Shown here: one piece after another, positions 20,360 to 30,800 of the stretch | How the letters are laid out: the number at the start of each line of letters is the position of its first letter | Numbering within the stretch: the first letter of the stretch is position 1 | Assembly (NCBI GenBank): GCA_945861435.1 | Contig: CAMAUX010000018.1 | Location: 29,078 to 93,077 of the forward strand | Direction of reading: 5' to 3' | Origin: Chthoniobacter flavus | Lineage (GTDB): Bacteria > Verrucomicrobiota > Verrucomicrobiia > Chthoniobacterales > Chthoniobacteraceae | Length of the DNA: 64,000 nucleotides | The notes under the pieces: generated by a model | Databases searched by the model: none | What the model saw: the letters and a program-made list of their open reading frames with translations, nothing else | What the model was told of the DNA's origin: nothing | Translations under genes and position numbers: made by a program

Positions 20360-21964
20360 TCATCGATCCGCCTTGCGCGCGCTTTCACGCTGGGGAGCCG
20401 GTATCGTGGGCGGTGCGGGGCCGGGCCAGTCCCCGAGGAGGGTTTCCTCGCGCTTCTCGATGTGCACGGGGAGTCCTTCGCGCACGAAGCGTTCCATGAG
20501 CGGTTGGGGGTCGAGGGATTCGGGCATGAGCACGCCGCGCTGCGGGATGAGCCCGCAGACAAGGTGGTCGGCCACGACGGCAGGTGGGATGCCAGTCTGC
20601 ACGACCGTGAGCGAGGAGCCGTAGCGCTGGAAGGCTGCGCGGTGGCTGTCCATCGTGTAGACGAAGTACTCGACGCGCCGCCCATCCTTGATTCCGCGGA
20701 CTTCGGCGCCGACGCAGGAATAACCGTCGACCGTGGCACCGAGGGCGGCGGGTTTGGGGAGGTTGGCGCAGACGACACGCAGCGGGGCGACTTCCGCTCC
20801 GTCAACGCGCACCTTGCGCCAAGTGTCGACGTCGAGCAGTGCGAGGCTTTTGGCGATGCCCACCACCTTGTCGCTGAGGGTGTATTTGAAGACGGAATGG
20901 CGGACGCCCTTTTCGACGAAAGGGGGATGGAGGCCGAGGCTCACGCCTTCCTCGTGCGCGACCGCGTAGGCTTTCATCAATCCGAGCGGCGGCGGGAACC
21001 GGATCCATTCGACCTCGGTCTCGAGAGGTTTTCCGGATGTGAGGCGGCCGGCTTGGACGAAGTACGGGACGGCACCGAGTTCTTCGAAGAGGGTTTCGGG
21101 ACTGAAGAGCACGGCGAACCGGTAACCGCGGACCTCTGCGTTGTCGGCGTCGAGGACGCGGATGCTTTCGGCGTGGTCGAGGTGATCCATGGCCCAGCGA
21201 GCGAAGACGTTGACCGCGCCCGGGTCGCAGCCCATGCAGAGGACTGCGGTGAGGTTTTTTTCGCGGAAGCGGGCGTCGAAGCGTTCGATTTCGGCTTCGT
21301 AGCTGTTCTTGGTGGGGCGGCGGACGCCGCGTGGGGAGTAGATGTCGGCGGCGAGGTCGATGTAGTGCGAACCGGCTTGGGCGCACGCTTCCAAGAGGGA
21401 GTGGTTGGAGTGCCACGTGCAGGCGTTCAGGGTGACGGCGATCTGGTGTTCGGAGAGGAAGGCCGCGACGCGCGCGGTTTCCATGGCGTTGAGGACGGCC
21501 ACTTCAAAGCGGCTGTCCGGGGTTTTTTCCTGCAACTTTCGTGCGAACGCGGGATCGATGTCCGCGAGGAATATGCGGCCGAAACCTGGGTAATCGTGCA
21601 GCTTTTGTCCGATGACGGAGCCCACTCCACCCATTCCGATGACGAGGGCGTTCGCTTTGGAATGAGTCGACACCGGGGGGCGTGGACCGGTGTTTGCCGT
21701 GGACACCGGGGGGCCGGTGGTTGCGGTGTTGGGCGCTGCGGCCCCAGTTGGTGGAGGCGGCGCGGTTTCTGTGGTTTGGGAAGAGCTGGCGGCTCCGACG
21801 TTTGTGTCTGCGCCCGTACTCGTACCCGTACCCGTCCTCGTACTCGCAACGACACCGGCAACGACACCGGCAACGACACCGGCACCGGCACCGGGACCGG
21901 GACTAGCGAAGGCCCCTCCCTTCGTCCGCGCCGCTTCTTCTGCGTTTGGAATTGCCTTCGCCAT
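20360..21964 (-). CDS. saccharopine dehydrogenase family protein
   Basis: A 534-residue protein whose core (from about residue 105) is a saccharopine dehydrogenase/carboxynorspermidine-synthase type oxidoreductase. The Rossmann motif VIGMGGVGSVIGQ is at about 108-120, followed by FLADIDP at the end of the second strand and a conserved CTWHSNHSLLEA stretch. It would use NAD(P)H to make or break an imine-linked amino acid; the exact substrate is unknown. The first 100 residues are low-complexity Ala/Gly/Val/Thr/Pro and encoded by short DNA repeats. Family members usually begin near the Rossmann motif, so the true start may be a GTG at 21673. I kept the ATG at 21964 but doubt it. Convergent with the ubiquitin-fusion gene. 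Confidence 0.8.
   Translation of the reverse strand: MAKAIPNAEEAARTKGGAFASPGPGAGAGVVAGVVAGVVASTRTGTGTSTGADTNVGAASSSQTTETAPPPPTGAAAPNTATTGPPVSTANTGPRPPVSTHSKANALVIGMGGVGSVIGQKLHDYPGFGRIFLADIDPAFARKLQEKTPDSRFEVAVLNAMETARVAAFLSEHQIAVTLNACTWHSNHSLLEACAQAGSHYIDLAADIYSPRGVRRPTKNSYEAEIERFDARFREKNLTAVLCMGCDPGAVNVFARWAMDHLDHAESIRVLDADNAEVRGYRFAVLFSPETLFEELGAVPYFVQAGRLTSGKPLETEVEWIRFPPPLGLMKAYAVAHEEGVSLGLHPPFVEKGVRHSVFKYTLSDKVVGIAKSLALLDVDTWRKVRVDGAEVAPLRVVCANLPKPAALGATVDGYSCVGAEVRGIKDGRRVEYFVYTMDSHRAAFQRYGSSLTVVQTGIPPAVVADHLVCGLIPQRGVLMPESLDPQPLMERFVREGLPVHIEKREETLLGDWPGPAPPTIPAPQRESARKADR
21816..21900. repeat. microsatellite-like tract in the saccharopine dehydrogenase gene's 5' end
   Basis: Five hexamers of GTACYC type (21816-21845) run straight into three exact 12-base copies of GCAACGACACCG (21846-21881) and then GCACCG hexamers. 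All units are multiples of three, so length change would keep the frame and change the size of the Val/Ala/Gly/Thr-rich N-terminal tail. Confidence 0.85.
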
Positions 21965-22154
21965 GCCGCCCCTCTCTCTGGCCCGCCGTTTGCACAACAT
22001 CGCCCGAGATGGGCTTCTTGGCAAATGGCGGATCTCGAGACGTGGCGGCTACTCAGATCGTGAGGTTGGGAGCAAGCGACATGGACCCCCATGAACCATC
22101 GGGATCGCCCAGGCTCCGCAGAAGGCGGGCGGGCGGGTGGAGCGGGCCTGCGGC

Positions 22155-22799
22155 CTAGAGTTCGGTGATGGTGATGTTCCTGAACCAGCAGGGGTCGCCG
22201 TGCTCGGTGAGCATCAGCTTGCCGTGGCCCGGGGCGAAGTCCTGCTTGCTGCGGAACTTGCTCTTGGCGACGGCTTCCTTCCAAGCGGGGGTGTTGGTGT
22301 CGATGGAGGAACAGGCCTTGCCGTTGAGGAAGTGCTCGATGCGGCCGTCTTTGACGACGACGCGGCTGTGGTTCCATTCGCCGATGGGCTTGATCGCCTT
22401 GTCCTTGGTGGAGTCGACAAGGTCGTAGATGGAGCCGGTGTTGTGGCTGCCGCCGCGCAGGCCGTCCGGGTGCTTGTTGTCGTCGATCATCTGGTACTCG
22501 ATGCCAAGCCATTCGCCGCGGCCTTTGCCGTCGGAGATTTTCGTCACCCAGTACTTGATCCCGTTGTTGCCGCCTTCAGAGAGTTTCCAGTCCCACTCGA
22601 GTTCGAAGCTTTTGTATTCGTTTTTGGAAAGCAGCATCCCCGCGCCCTTGCCGGTGAGGGCGATGACGCCGTTTTCGGTGGACCAACCCGCGGGGGGCTT
22701 GCCGCCGTTGGGATCGGTGAAGTCTTCGAGGGTGAGCGTGACTTTTTCGGCAGCGCAGAGGGAACCGGCGGCGAGGAGGGCGATGAGGAGGGATTTCAT
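22155..22799 (-). CDS. secreted DUF1080 (LamG-like / 3-keto-disaccharide hydrolase) protein
   Basis: A 214-residue exported protein: signal peptide MKSLLIALLAAGSLCAAE, then one concanavalin-like DUF1080 domain. Typical features include FELEWDWKLSEGGNNGIKY, GIEYQMIDDNKHPDG and IGEWNHSRVVVKDGRIEHF. Members act on or bind glycosides outside the cytoplasm; 3-keto-disaccharide hydrolysis is reported for some. The start is chosen at ATG 22799, where the signal peptide begins, rather than the longer frame from 22841. About 190 bases separate it from the gene downstream on the same strand. Confidence 0.87.
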   Translation of the reverse strand: MKSLLIALLAAGSLCAAEKVTLTLEDFTDPNGGKPPAGWSTENGVIALTGKGAGMLLSKNEYKSFELEWDWKLSEGGNNGIKYWVTKISDGKGRGEWLGIEYQMIDDNKHPDGLRGGSHNTGSIYDLVDSTKDKAIKPIGEWNHSRVVVKDGRIEHFLNGKACSSIDTNTPAWKEAVAKSKFRSKQDFAPGHGKLMLTEHGDPCWFRNITITEL

Positions 22800-22934
22800 G
22801 GGGAGGGTTTTGCGATAGAGGGGCGGGTGGGGGATAGTCAAAAGGCGGGTGGGGGGCGGGGGCGGACTGCAGGGATGGCGTGGAGTCGGGCGCGCGAGTG
22901 CTGGGGAGTGGCCGTGGGGGCGCCTGTGGGCTGG

Positions 22935-23426
22935 TTAGTCGCGGAAGTTTTTGTAGGCGAGGCAGACTTCAAAGTCCTTGCCACGGGTGAATGCGATGAC
23001 TTCCTGGAGGTCGTCCTTTTTTTTGCCTGTGACGCGGATCTGCCGTTCTTGGAGAGCGCACTGGACCTTGAATCCGGCGTCTTTGATGGCCCGGGTGATT
23101 TCCTTGGCCTTTTCGCCCTCGAGCCCCTGCTGGATTTTGAATTCCTGGGTGGCGTGGCCGAGGGGGGAGATGACGGGGTCCTTGCGTTCGACGTTGCGGA
23201 GGTCGATGTCGCGCTTGGCGAGTTTGCCGACGAGGATTTCGTTGAGGCTCTTGAGGCGGGAATCGTCCTCGGCAGAGAGTTTGATGACGTTTTCCTTGAG
23301 GTTGAGCTCGATGGATGCGGTGGAGCCTTTGAAGTCGAACCGGGTGGCCAGTTCCTTGCGGGCTTGGTTGACGGCGTTGTCGAGTTCCTGACGGTCAACT
23401 TCCGAGACGATGTCGAAGGAGGGCAT
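22935..23426 (-). CDS. yajQ: YajQ family nucleotide/cyclic-di-GMP-binding protein
   Basis: A 163-residue protein covering the whole YajQ family. It begins PSFDIVSEVD and contains ATRFDFKGS, the hallmark strand, near residues 28-36, then VIKLSAEDD and IRVTGKKKDDLQEVI. Family members bind nucleotides, and some respond to cyclic di-GMP to modulate transcription. The ATG at 23426 gives the normal family N-terminus; upstream codons in frame are Pro-rich and unlikely to be translated. Confidence 0.93.
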   Translation of the reverse strand: MPSFDIVSEVDRQELDNAVNQARKELATRFDFKGSTASIELNLKENVIKLSAEDDSRLKSLNEILVGKLAKRDIDLRNVERKDPVISPLGHATQEFKIQQGLEGEKAKEITRAIKDAGFKVQCALQERQIRVTGKKKDDLQEVIAFTRGKDFEVCLAYKNFRD

Positions 23427-23606
23427 GGGAGGAGGTGGGTGAGTGGGACGGGGGAATATAGACGGTGGGTTTCGTGAGTCGGAAGGCTGGATTTCTGGGG
23501 GGCGGTCAAGGGGTTGACCTGTGTCCATTGGATCCGCGCCCATCCGTGGCGGATATCGTGTGCTATTTAGGTGCGCGCTCGGGGTGTCATTAGATAGGGT
23601 GGAGAG

Positions 23607-24359
23607 ATGAAGCTGGTTTCATGGAATGTGAACGGGATTCGTGCGGGGTTGCGGAAGAATTTCCTGCCCTTTCTGGCGGAGGAATCTCCGGATGTTCTCT
23701 GTGTGCAGGAGAGCAAGGCGCTGCCGGACGAGGTGGGGCCGCAATGGCCGGCGGAGTACAAGGCGTTCTGGAATCCCGCGGAGCGCAAGGGCTACTCGGG
23801 AACCATGCTGCTCACGCGTGTGGAACCGTTGCAGGTGCAGAATGGGATCGGCGTGCCGGAACACGACACGGAGGGGCGTGTGCAGACGGCGGAGTTCGCA
23901 GACTTCTTTCTTGTGAACGTGTATGTGCCGAACACGAAGCGCGATTTGAGCAGGCTCGGGTACCGGCAGGAGTGGGACCGTGCGCTGCTGGTTTACTTAA
24001 AAGCGCTGGAAACCCGCAAGCCGGTGCTGTGGTGCGGGGACTTCAATGTGGCGCACACGGAACTCGATCTCGCGCGGCCCAAGCAGAACACGCGCACCCA
24101 TGGGTTCACGGCGGAGGAACGCGCGGGTTTCGATGCGTTTGTGGGCGCCGGGTTCATCGACACGTTCCGCGAGTTTGAAAAAGAGGGCGGGCATTACACT
24201 TGGTGGAGCCAGATGGGCGGCGCGCGCGGCCGGAACATCGGGTGGCGGATTGATTATTTCCTGATGTCGGCGGCGCTGCGCGGTCGCTTGAAGGCGGCGT
24301 ACATCCGGCCCGGGGTGATGGGGTCGGATCATTGTCCGGTGGGCGTGGAACTGGTTTGA
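23607..24359 (+). CDS. xth: exodeoxyribonuclease III
   Basis: A 250-residue AP endonuclease/3'-5' exonuclease of the Xth/ExoA family, acting in base excision repair. Visible motifs are WNVNGIRAG, the metal-binding glutamate in CVQESKA, NVYVPN, the catalytic pair in CGDFNVAHTELD, and the terminal GSDHCPVGVEL. The ribosome-binding site GGTGGAGAG lies just before the ATG. It is divergent from yajQ. Confidence 0.96.
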   Translation: MKLVSWNVNGIRAGLRKNFLPFLAEESPDVLCVQESKALPDEVGPQWPAEYKAFWNPAERKGYSGTMLLTRVEPLQVQNGIGVPEHDTEGRVQTAEFADFFLVNVYVPNTKRDLSRLGYRQEWDRALLVYLKALETRKPVLWCGDFNVAHTELDLARPKQNTRTHGFTAEERAGFDAFVGAGFIDTFREFEKEGGHYTWWSQMGGARGRNIGWRIDYFLMSAALRGRLKAAYIRPGVMGSDHCPVGVELV

Positions 24360-24376
24360 GGCGCGGGTGGCGCGGG

Positions 24377-24447
24377 TGGACGACATGGACGACATGGACC
24401 GTGCCCTATCCGGCGCTCTCGATCGTCCATGTCGTCCATGTCGTCCA
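24377..24447. repeat. perfect 23-bp inverted repeat built of 9-base direct repeats
   Basis: The left arm 24377-24399 is TGGACGACA twice plus TGGAC. The right arm 24425-24447 is its exact reverse complement, with a 25-base loop. The arms begin 18 bases after the xth stop. It could act as a transcription terminator, although the nearest T run (ATTTTT, 24465-24470) is 18 bases beyond the right arm. Confidence 0.85.
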
Positions 24448-24858
24448 TGACACAGCCCTGGGCTATTTTTGGGGAGCAGCCTGTGTGGGTTTGCTCTGCT
24501 TGTGAGTGAAATCGGCGCGTTCATTGCGACGGTTTGCCGGTCTTCATTAGCTACTCGTTGGCAGGGGGATGAATGTTGATGCCACCGCGCTTTCCTTGCC
24601 GATAGGTAATTTATCTAATTGCTTTAATTGGCGGTGGTTTTCACGCATGTTAAAACATGTCCGCCGGATCCCGTGGGGAAAGCTGCATTCCGGTGAATTC
24701 CACCAGAGGGCAGAAGACCTCCCGCAAAGTCCGTTTCGGATCCACCCCCCCCTCATGTTCCCCTCCACGCAGACCGCTGGGTTCAAGGCGTAGCGCTGTC
24801 CGAAACACCTCGGTAAGAGCACACCGCCCAGAGTTCCTCTCCTGACGTTCCCCCCCCG
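24448..24858. other. intergenic leader before the first giant gene
   Basis: No gene is seen. 24454-24470 has a short AGCC-CTG-GGCT stem with a T run, a weak terminator. 24595-24630 is an unusually AT-rich patch (GATAGGTAATTTATCTAATT), the most likely promoter neighbourhood, with no clear -35/-10 pair. CATGTT-AA-AACATG near 24646-24659 is an inverted repeat. Eight C residues at 24850-24857 end one base before the ATG. Confidence 0.5.
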
Positions 24859-27800
24859 ATGAAGCCCCCCCGCCTTCCTCGTCTCTCCCATAGTTCCGGC
24901 CTGCTGCGCGCGCCGTTGAAGGTGCCGCGCACTGATGCGTCGGCTTTGGTGAATGGCCGCAGAGGCCCGCGTCCGCTTGCGCGTTCGCTCTCCGGGTTCG
25001 CCACGACGGCCGCGATCTGTGCGGCGCTCTTCGCGGGTGTGGGATCCGGCAAAGCCGCAACACTCTACTGGGACACGGACGGCAGCACGACCGGCAACAG
25101 TTCCTCAACGGGGCTCGGACTCGGCGGCACGGGCACATGGGATACCTCCACCTCGAATTGGTGGAGCGGCAGCGCGCTGGGCGCATGGAACAACAACGAC
25201 ACCGCGTTCTTCTGGGGCACGGCGGGTACGGTGACCCTCGGCACGGGAATCACGGTGGGCGGGCTGCAGTTCAACACCAACGGTTACACGGTCACGGGCG
25301 CGAACACCCTCACGCTCGCTGGCGCAACGCCGGGTGTCACTCTGGGCTCCGGCGTTTCGCTGGCCGCCGTGAATGCGTTGCTGGCGGGCTCGGCGGGGAT
25401 GGCATTCAATGGCGGTTCCAGTGCGGGCACGCTCTTTCTCAACGGAGCGAATGCGAACACTTACACCGGCAGCGCCACTATCGACAGTGGCACTCTGCGC
25501 ATGGGCAGTCTGACGGCGCTCGGGGCGAGTGGTGCGGGCAACACGACCACGGTGAACAGCGGGGGTGCGTTGCGCGTTTCCATTGGGGGCACGGTGGCCT
25601 CGGAACAGCTGAGCCTTGCGGGCACGGGAGTGAGCAGCGGGGGGGCGCTGGTGGTGGATGCCGCGAGCACGGCGACCACTTGGTCGGGAGCCATCACCGT
25701 TGCGGCTGGCGGGGCCACGATCAACACGGCGAGGAACGCGAGTCTCATAGGAACCGGCGGCATCACGGCATCTGGGAATCTCATCAAGGAAGGTGCTGGC
25801 ACGTTCACGTTGTCCACTGCGGCCTCGAGTGGTGCGGGGACGCTGACGGTGAACTCCGGTGTTTTCTCCGTTACCAGTTCGAGCACTACGATTGGATGGA
25901 GGGGCACGGGCAATATTACGGTAAACGGCGGGGGAACCTATCGATCCACTAGCAGCGGCACCAACTCGGTGACCGATACGCTGAGCGTGACGGTAAATTC
26001 CGGAGGCGTCATCGACTGGCAGCAAACCGGTGCGGAGACTCTGGGTACGCTCAGTCTTGTCGGTGGCGGGATCAACAACACGGGGGTACTGACAACCAAC
26101 GCTGCGACGGCCGGAGGTGCGATTACCGCGACCAGTGGGATCAGTCTGGCGGGCGACGCCACCATCGGAGCGCTCAGTGGTGGCCGCGTGACGCTCCTCA
26201 CGGCCATCGCGGGCGGGGGCTATACTCTCACCAAAGTCGGGCTTGGCGAGTTGCGCAGCACCAACGTCACGACAGCCAGCACTCCCTTTGGGAACGGCAG
26301 CATCGTCCTTCAAGAAGGCACGATGGGCTTGGTGCCGGGGACGGCTGGTGCCTACGCGTTCACCGGTGCCAATGCGGTGGCCGGCAGCACTTTCACCTAC
26401 AGTGGCGGTGGCATTCTGGGCCTCACGAAAAACACCACCAGCCTGTCTTACACTGTGGGGAATGCCACCCCTTCGGGAGCCGTTCTCGTTCGTGTCGGCA
26501 AAGGCACGCTGGTGATTGCGCCGACTGCGCTGGCGAACCTTGGGGCAGGGGCCAATGAAAACTTCGTGGTCAACGGTCTGACCAGTAGCGCGAACGTCAA
26601 CGGCATCTACAACCCCTCCATCGTTGCCCAAGTGGCCAACGTCGGCACATTCGTGCGCTACAGCGCCACGGCGGCCAATGGATTCGAGGATGCTGCCACG
26701 GCGACCAGCAGCTACACGGCCCGCTCCACGTCCTTCACGGGAGCAAACACGGAAGTCAACGACGTCACTGGTGCTTCGACCATCACCACCGCTGCAGGCT
26801 ATGCGCTCCGCGTGGGTGCGGTCACTGCGACCCTGAGCGGCACGGTGACACTCGGCAACGGCAGTGCCCAGGCCGGGCTCATCCTGAACTCGACGGCCAC
26901 CGCTTCCACCATCACCGGTGGGGTGCTGGACTTTGGCGGGGCGGAAGGTGTCATCTTCGCGGCAACCTCCGGCGCCGGCAATGGCACCATCGCCAGCCAG
27001 ATCAATGGCTCGGCGGGCATCACCAAGTTCGGCCCGGGCACTCTGGTTCTCAGCAGCACGGCCAATGCCTTCACCGGCGGTGTCAACATCAACCAAGGCA
27101 CCCTCAGCGTCGGTGCGGATACCAATCTGGGTAATGCGGCCAACGGCATCACCTTCAATGGCGCGGCGAACCTGACCCTCTCCGCCAGCGGCACCTTTGC
27201 CCGTGGCATTACGCTGAACAACAACGCCCCGGCCACCATTACGATCAGCACCACCAGCGGCACCAACACCATCAGCGGCGCGGTGACTGGTTCCGGCGGC
27301 CTTTCGCTGACTCCAACCACGACGCTTGCCACGCTCACGCTATCCAGTGCATCAAACAACTTCACCGGCACGCTGCGGACCAATACCGGCACGGTTGCCG
27401 GAACGATCGTCGTCAACAGTCTCGCGGATAGCAGCAATCCGATCCAACTCGGCGGCACCACCACGGGCGCAGGGATTTTCCAGTATGGCACGGGTGCCAG
27501 CGCCCCCTTGAGCCTGCCGACCCGCCCGATCGAATTGATGGGAACCACGGGGACTTATTCGATCTATAACGCGAACACCACCCAGACCGTCACCCTTGGC
27601 GGGAGTCTCATCGTCACCGGTCTCGGGGCGAAAACTCTCCAACTGACCGCCGACGGGTCGATTACCAACACCTTCGGCGGAGCGATCACCGACGGCGCTT
27701 TGAGCACCGCCAGTCCGATTTCTCTCACTAAAGCAAGCACTGGCAACTGGACGCTCAGCAATGCGAACAGCAATTTCACCGGAACCATTTCCTCCTCTGG

Positions 27801-30800
27801 CACTACCACATCCGCCGGGACGCTGAGTTTTGCATCCGCCGGGGGAGCAAACGGCGTGACGGTCACGCAGACCACGTCGACGTTCAACCTCGCCTACATC
27901 GGTTCAGCAAACCAGACGTTAAGCGGTGCCTTGTCGCTCGCTGCCATGACGACCGGCACTTTCACCCTCGATGGCTCCGGGGCCGGCACTTTGAGTCTGA
28001 CAAATACTGGAACGACTGGTGTGGCAGGTTCGGGTAACAAGAACTTGGTTCTCACCGGCACCAACACGGGCGACAACACTTTCGCTCCGCTCTACGTCAA
28101 CAACACGGGCGGGGCGGCCACGTTGACCAAATCAGGAGCGGGCAAGTGGATTCTCGGCGGAGCCAATACGTACACCGGGGCCACCACGATCAGCGCCGGC
28201 ACCTTGCAGTTCGGCAATGCCTTGGCGGTGCAGAGCAGCGCGGTGGCGATGACGCCCAACAACGGCCTCGCTTTCTCCTCCGGCATCACCAGCTTCACCC
28301 TCGGCAACCTCAGCGGCGCCGGCAACCTCGCGCTGACTGATGCCGCCTCCGCGCCGGTCACGCTGAACATCGGCGGGAACAATGCTGCCACTTCCACCTT
28401 CTCGGGGAACTTCAGCGGTGCGGGCAGCATCACGAAGACCGGCACGGGTGTGCTCACCTTGAGCGGCACGGGCAGCAGCAACAGCGGCGCGGTCACGGCG
28501 AATGGCGGAACCTTGAGCGTGCATCCGAGTGCGATTTCTTCGGCCACCGGCAGCATCACGGTCGGATCGACCACCTCGGGCATCCTGGATCTTTATGTCG
28601 ACGCGGCTGCGGCCACGACGAATTTGGTGGCCAACACCAACCTCGTCCTCGGCGGTGCGTCCACCTCTGGCTCCTTGGGCTTCCAACTCGGGACCGCCGG
28701 CAGTCCGGGCACGTCGGACAGGCTCGTCCTCTCGGGCACCGGCACGCTGACGGTCGCTGCGGGCGGCGGTCTGATCAATGCCCAGGCGCTCGCGGGCTTT
28801 GGCGTGGGCACCTACTCGCTGATCACCGGACCGAATGCGGCCATTTACACGGGGACTTTGGGCACCGGCGTGCTGCCTGCAGGCTTTGGTTACACCATCG
28901 ACACGGCCACCACGGGCACGGTCAGCCTTGTCGTCGCCGCCGCCCCAGCCGCGATGTGGTGGAAGGGGGACCTCGGTGGCAGTTGGAACACCGTCAACTC
29001 CGGCGGCGCGTCCACGAACTGGGACACCACCAGTTCCGATGGAACCGATGCCGCTGCGACTCCCGGCACCGGTACCACCGTGAACTTCAGCGCCACTGGC
29101 ACGGGCAATTTCACCAACACCCTGGATGCCGCCTTCTCCATTGCCGGCCTGAACGTCACCAACAACGTCGCCTCCGCCGTTACGATCAACCCCGGCACCG
29201 GCGGCACGCTCCAGATCGGCGCGGGTGGGGTCACTGTGCAGACCGCCGCTCCGGGCTTGACCATTAGCGCTCCCGTGACGTTGGGAGCGGGGCAGCAATG
29301 GACGCTCGGCCAGAGCGGAGTGGCGCTCACCGTGGGGGCGGTGACCAACGACGCTCACACCGTCACCGTCACCGGACCGGGGAACCTGGCGCAGACGGGC
29401 GTTTGGGGGAGCGGGGCGGGCGGCATCACGTTTGATTCCAGCTTCAGCGGCACGGCCATCCTGAACCAGACGAACACCTTCACCGGACCGGTGACCATCA
29501 ACGGGGGTTCCGTTACCGCTTCCGTCGCGGGCGCTCTGGGCTTGGGTACGGGCACCGCCACGGTGGGGACGGGTGGTGTGTTAAACCTGACTGGGGGAGC
29601 CGTCAGTTACACTGGTTTGAACACGGTGTCGGGAGCGGGTACGATCAATGTGACCCTTGGCACGGGGGCCACTGCTACCAGTCTCGGCGGCGCCTATTCT
29701 GGCTTTACCGGCATCTTGAATATCGGCATCGGTGCGGCGGCGGGTGCCGGCAAAGCGGTGATCAATGGGGCCGACAGTGCGTTTGCCACTGTGAATGTGC
29801 TGAGTCATGGGACTTTGTATATCCAAGGTGCCGTGACCAAGAATGCAGCCCTCTACTTGAATGGTGGCGACACGGGAGAGGCACTCGGACAACTCCGGAT
29901 GGAAACCGGTGGCAATTGGGCTGGTTCTGTCACTCTTGCCGGAAATGTCACGGGATCTGGCGATGGATTTGTCGGAGCCAACACGAGCCAAACCGGCACC
30001 ATCAGCGGCGTCATTGGTGAGAGTGGCGGGGCCCGGACACTCAGCAAAATTGGCGCGGGAACTATTACTCTTACCAATACCAACACTTATTCCGGCGGCA
30101 CGACCATTGCTGGCATCCTGCAGATTGGCAATGCTGGCACCACGGGCACCTTGGGCATGGGGGCCGTGGCCAATGCCGGCACGCTGGTATTGAGCCGCAC
30201 CAACACCTACACCCTCGACACCACAAACCTTGTGACCGGTGCGGGTGCCGTCACCTTGGCGAGCACAGGCGCGGTTGCCGCGGCTGTGGACAATCAGTTC
30301 AACACCACTGGTGCCTTGAACTTCGGCGGGGCGGCCTTGGCCACTGTGGCGTCCTCGCTGGACCTGACCAACGGGGGCGCGACGTTCGGGTCGCTGCTGG
30401 TCCGGACGACCTCGGCAAGCGCTGGTGGTGTGCTGAACACGATCACCATCGGAGCCGGAAAGACGCTGACGATCAACGGCGCGGTGACCATCGGTGGCGG
30501 CACCACCGCGACCAACTACACCGATCTTGCGGTCAGCGGGGCTGGAACCCTCTCCATTGGGACTCTGGGTGCGCCCACCAACGCAAACGTCCAGTTGGGA
30601 GTGAACGCTGCCACAAACATCAGCAACAATGCCTCGCTCGACGTGTCGGGATTGGCGAATTTTTCCGCATACCTCGGCACCGGATCCTTCAACGTGGGTG
30701 AGGTGGCAAACTCTGGTGGCAACGGGACTGGGACCACCGGATCCGTGCTGAGGCTCGCGCCCAACAGCACAATCGTCGCCAGCACGATTTCGTCCGACAG

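Noticed and set aside
20462..22063. 533-residue plus-strand frame opposite the saccharopine dehydrogenase-like gene
   Set aside because: The minus strand has a clear Rossmann motif; the plus frame is Val/Gly/Asp-rich without motifs.
22137..23477. 446-residue plus-strand frame across the DUF1080 and yajQ genes
   Set aside because: It spans two well-identified minus-strand genes and their gap, so it is a GC shadow.
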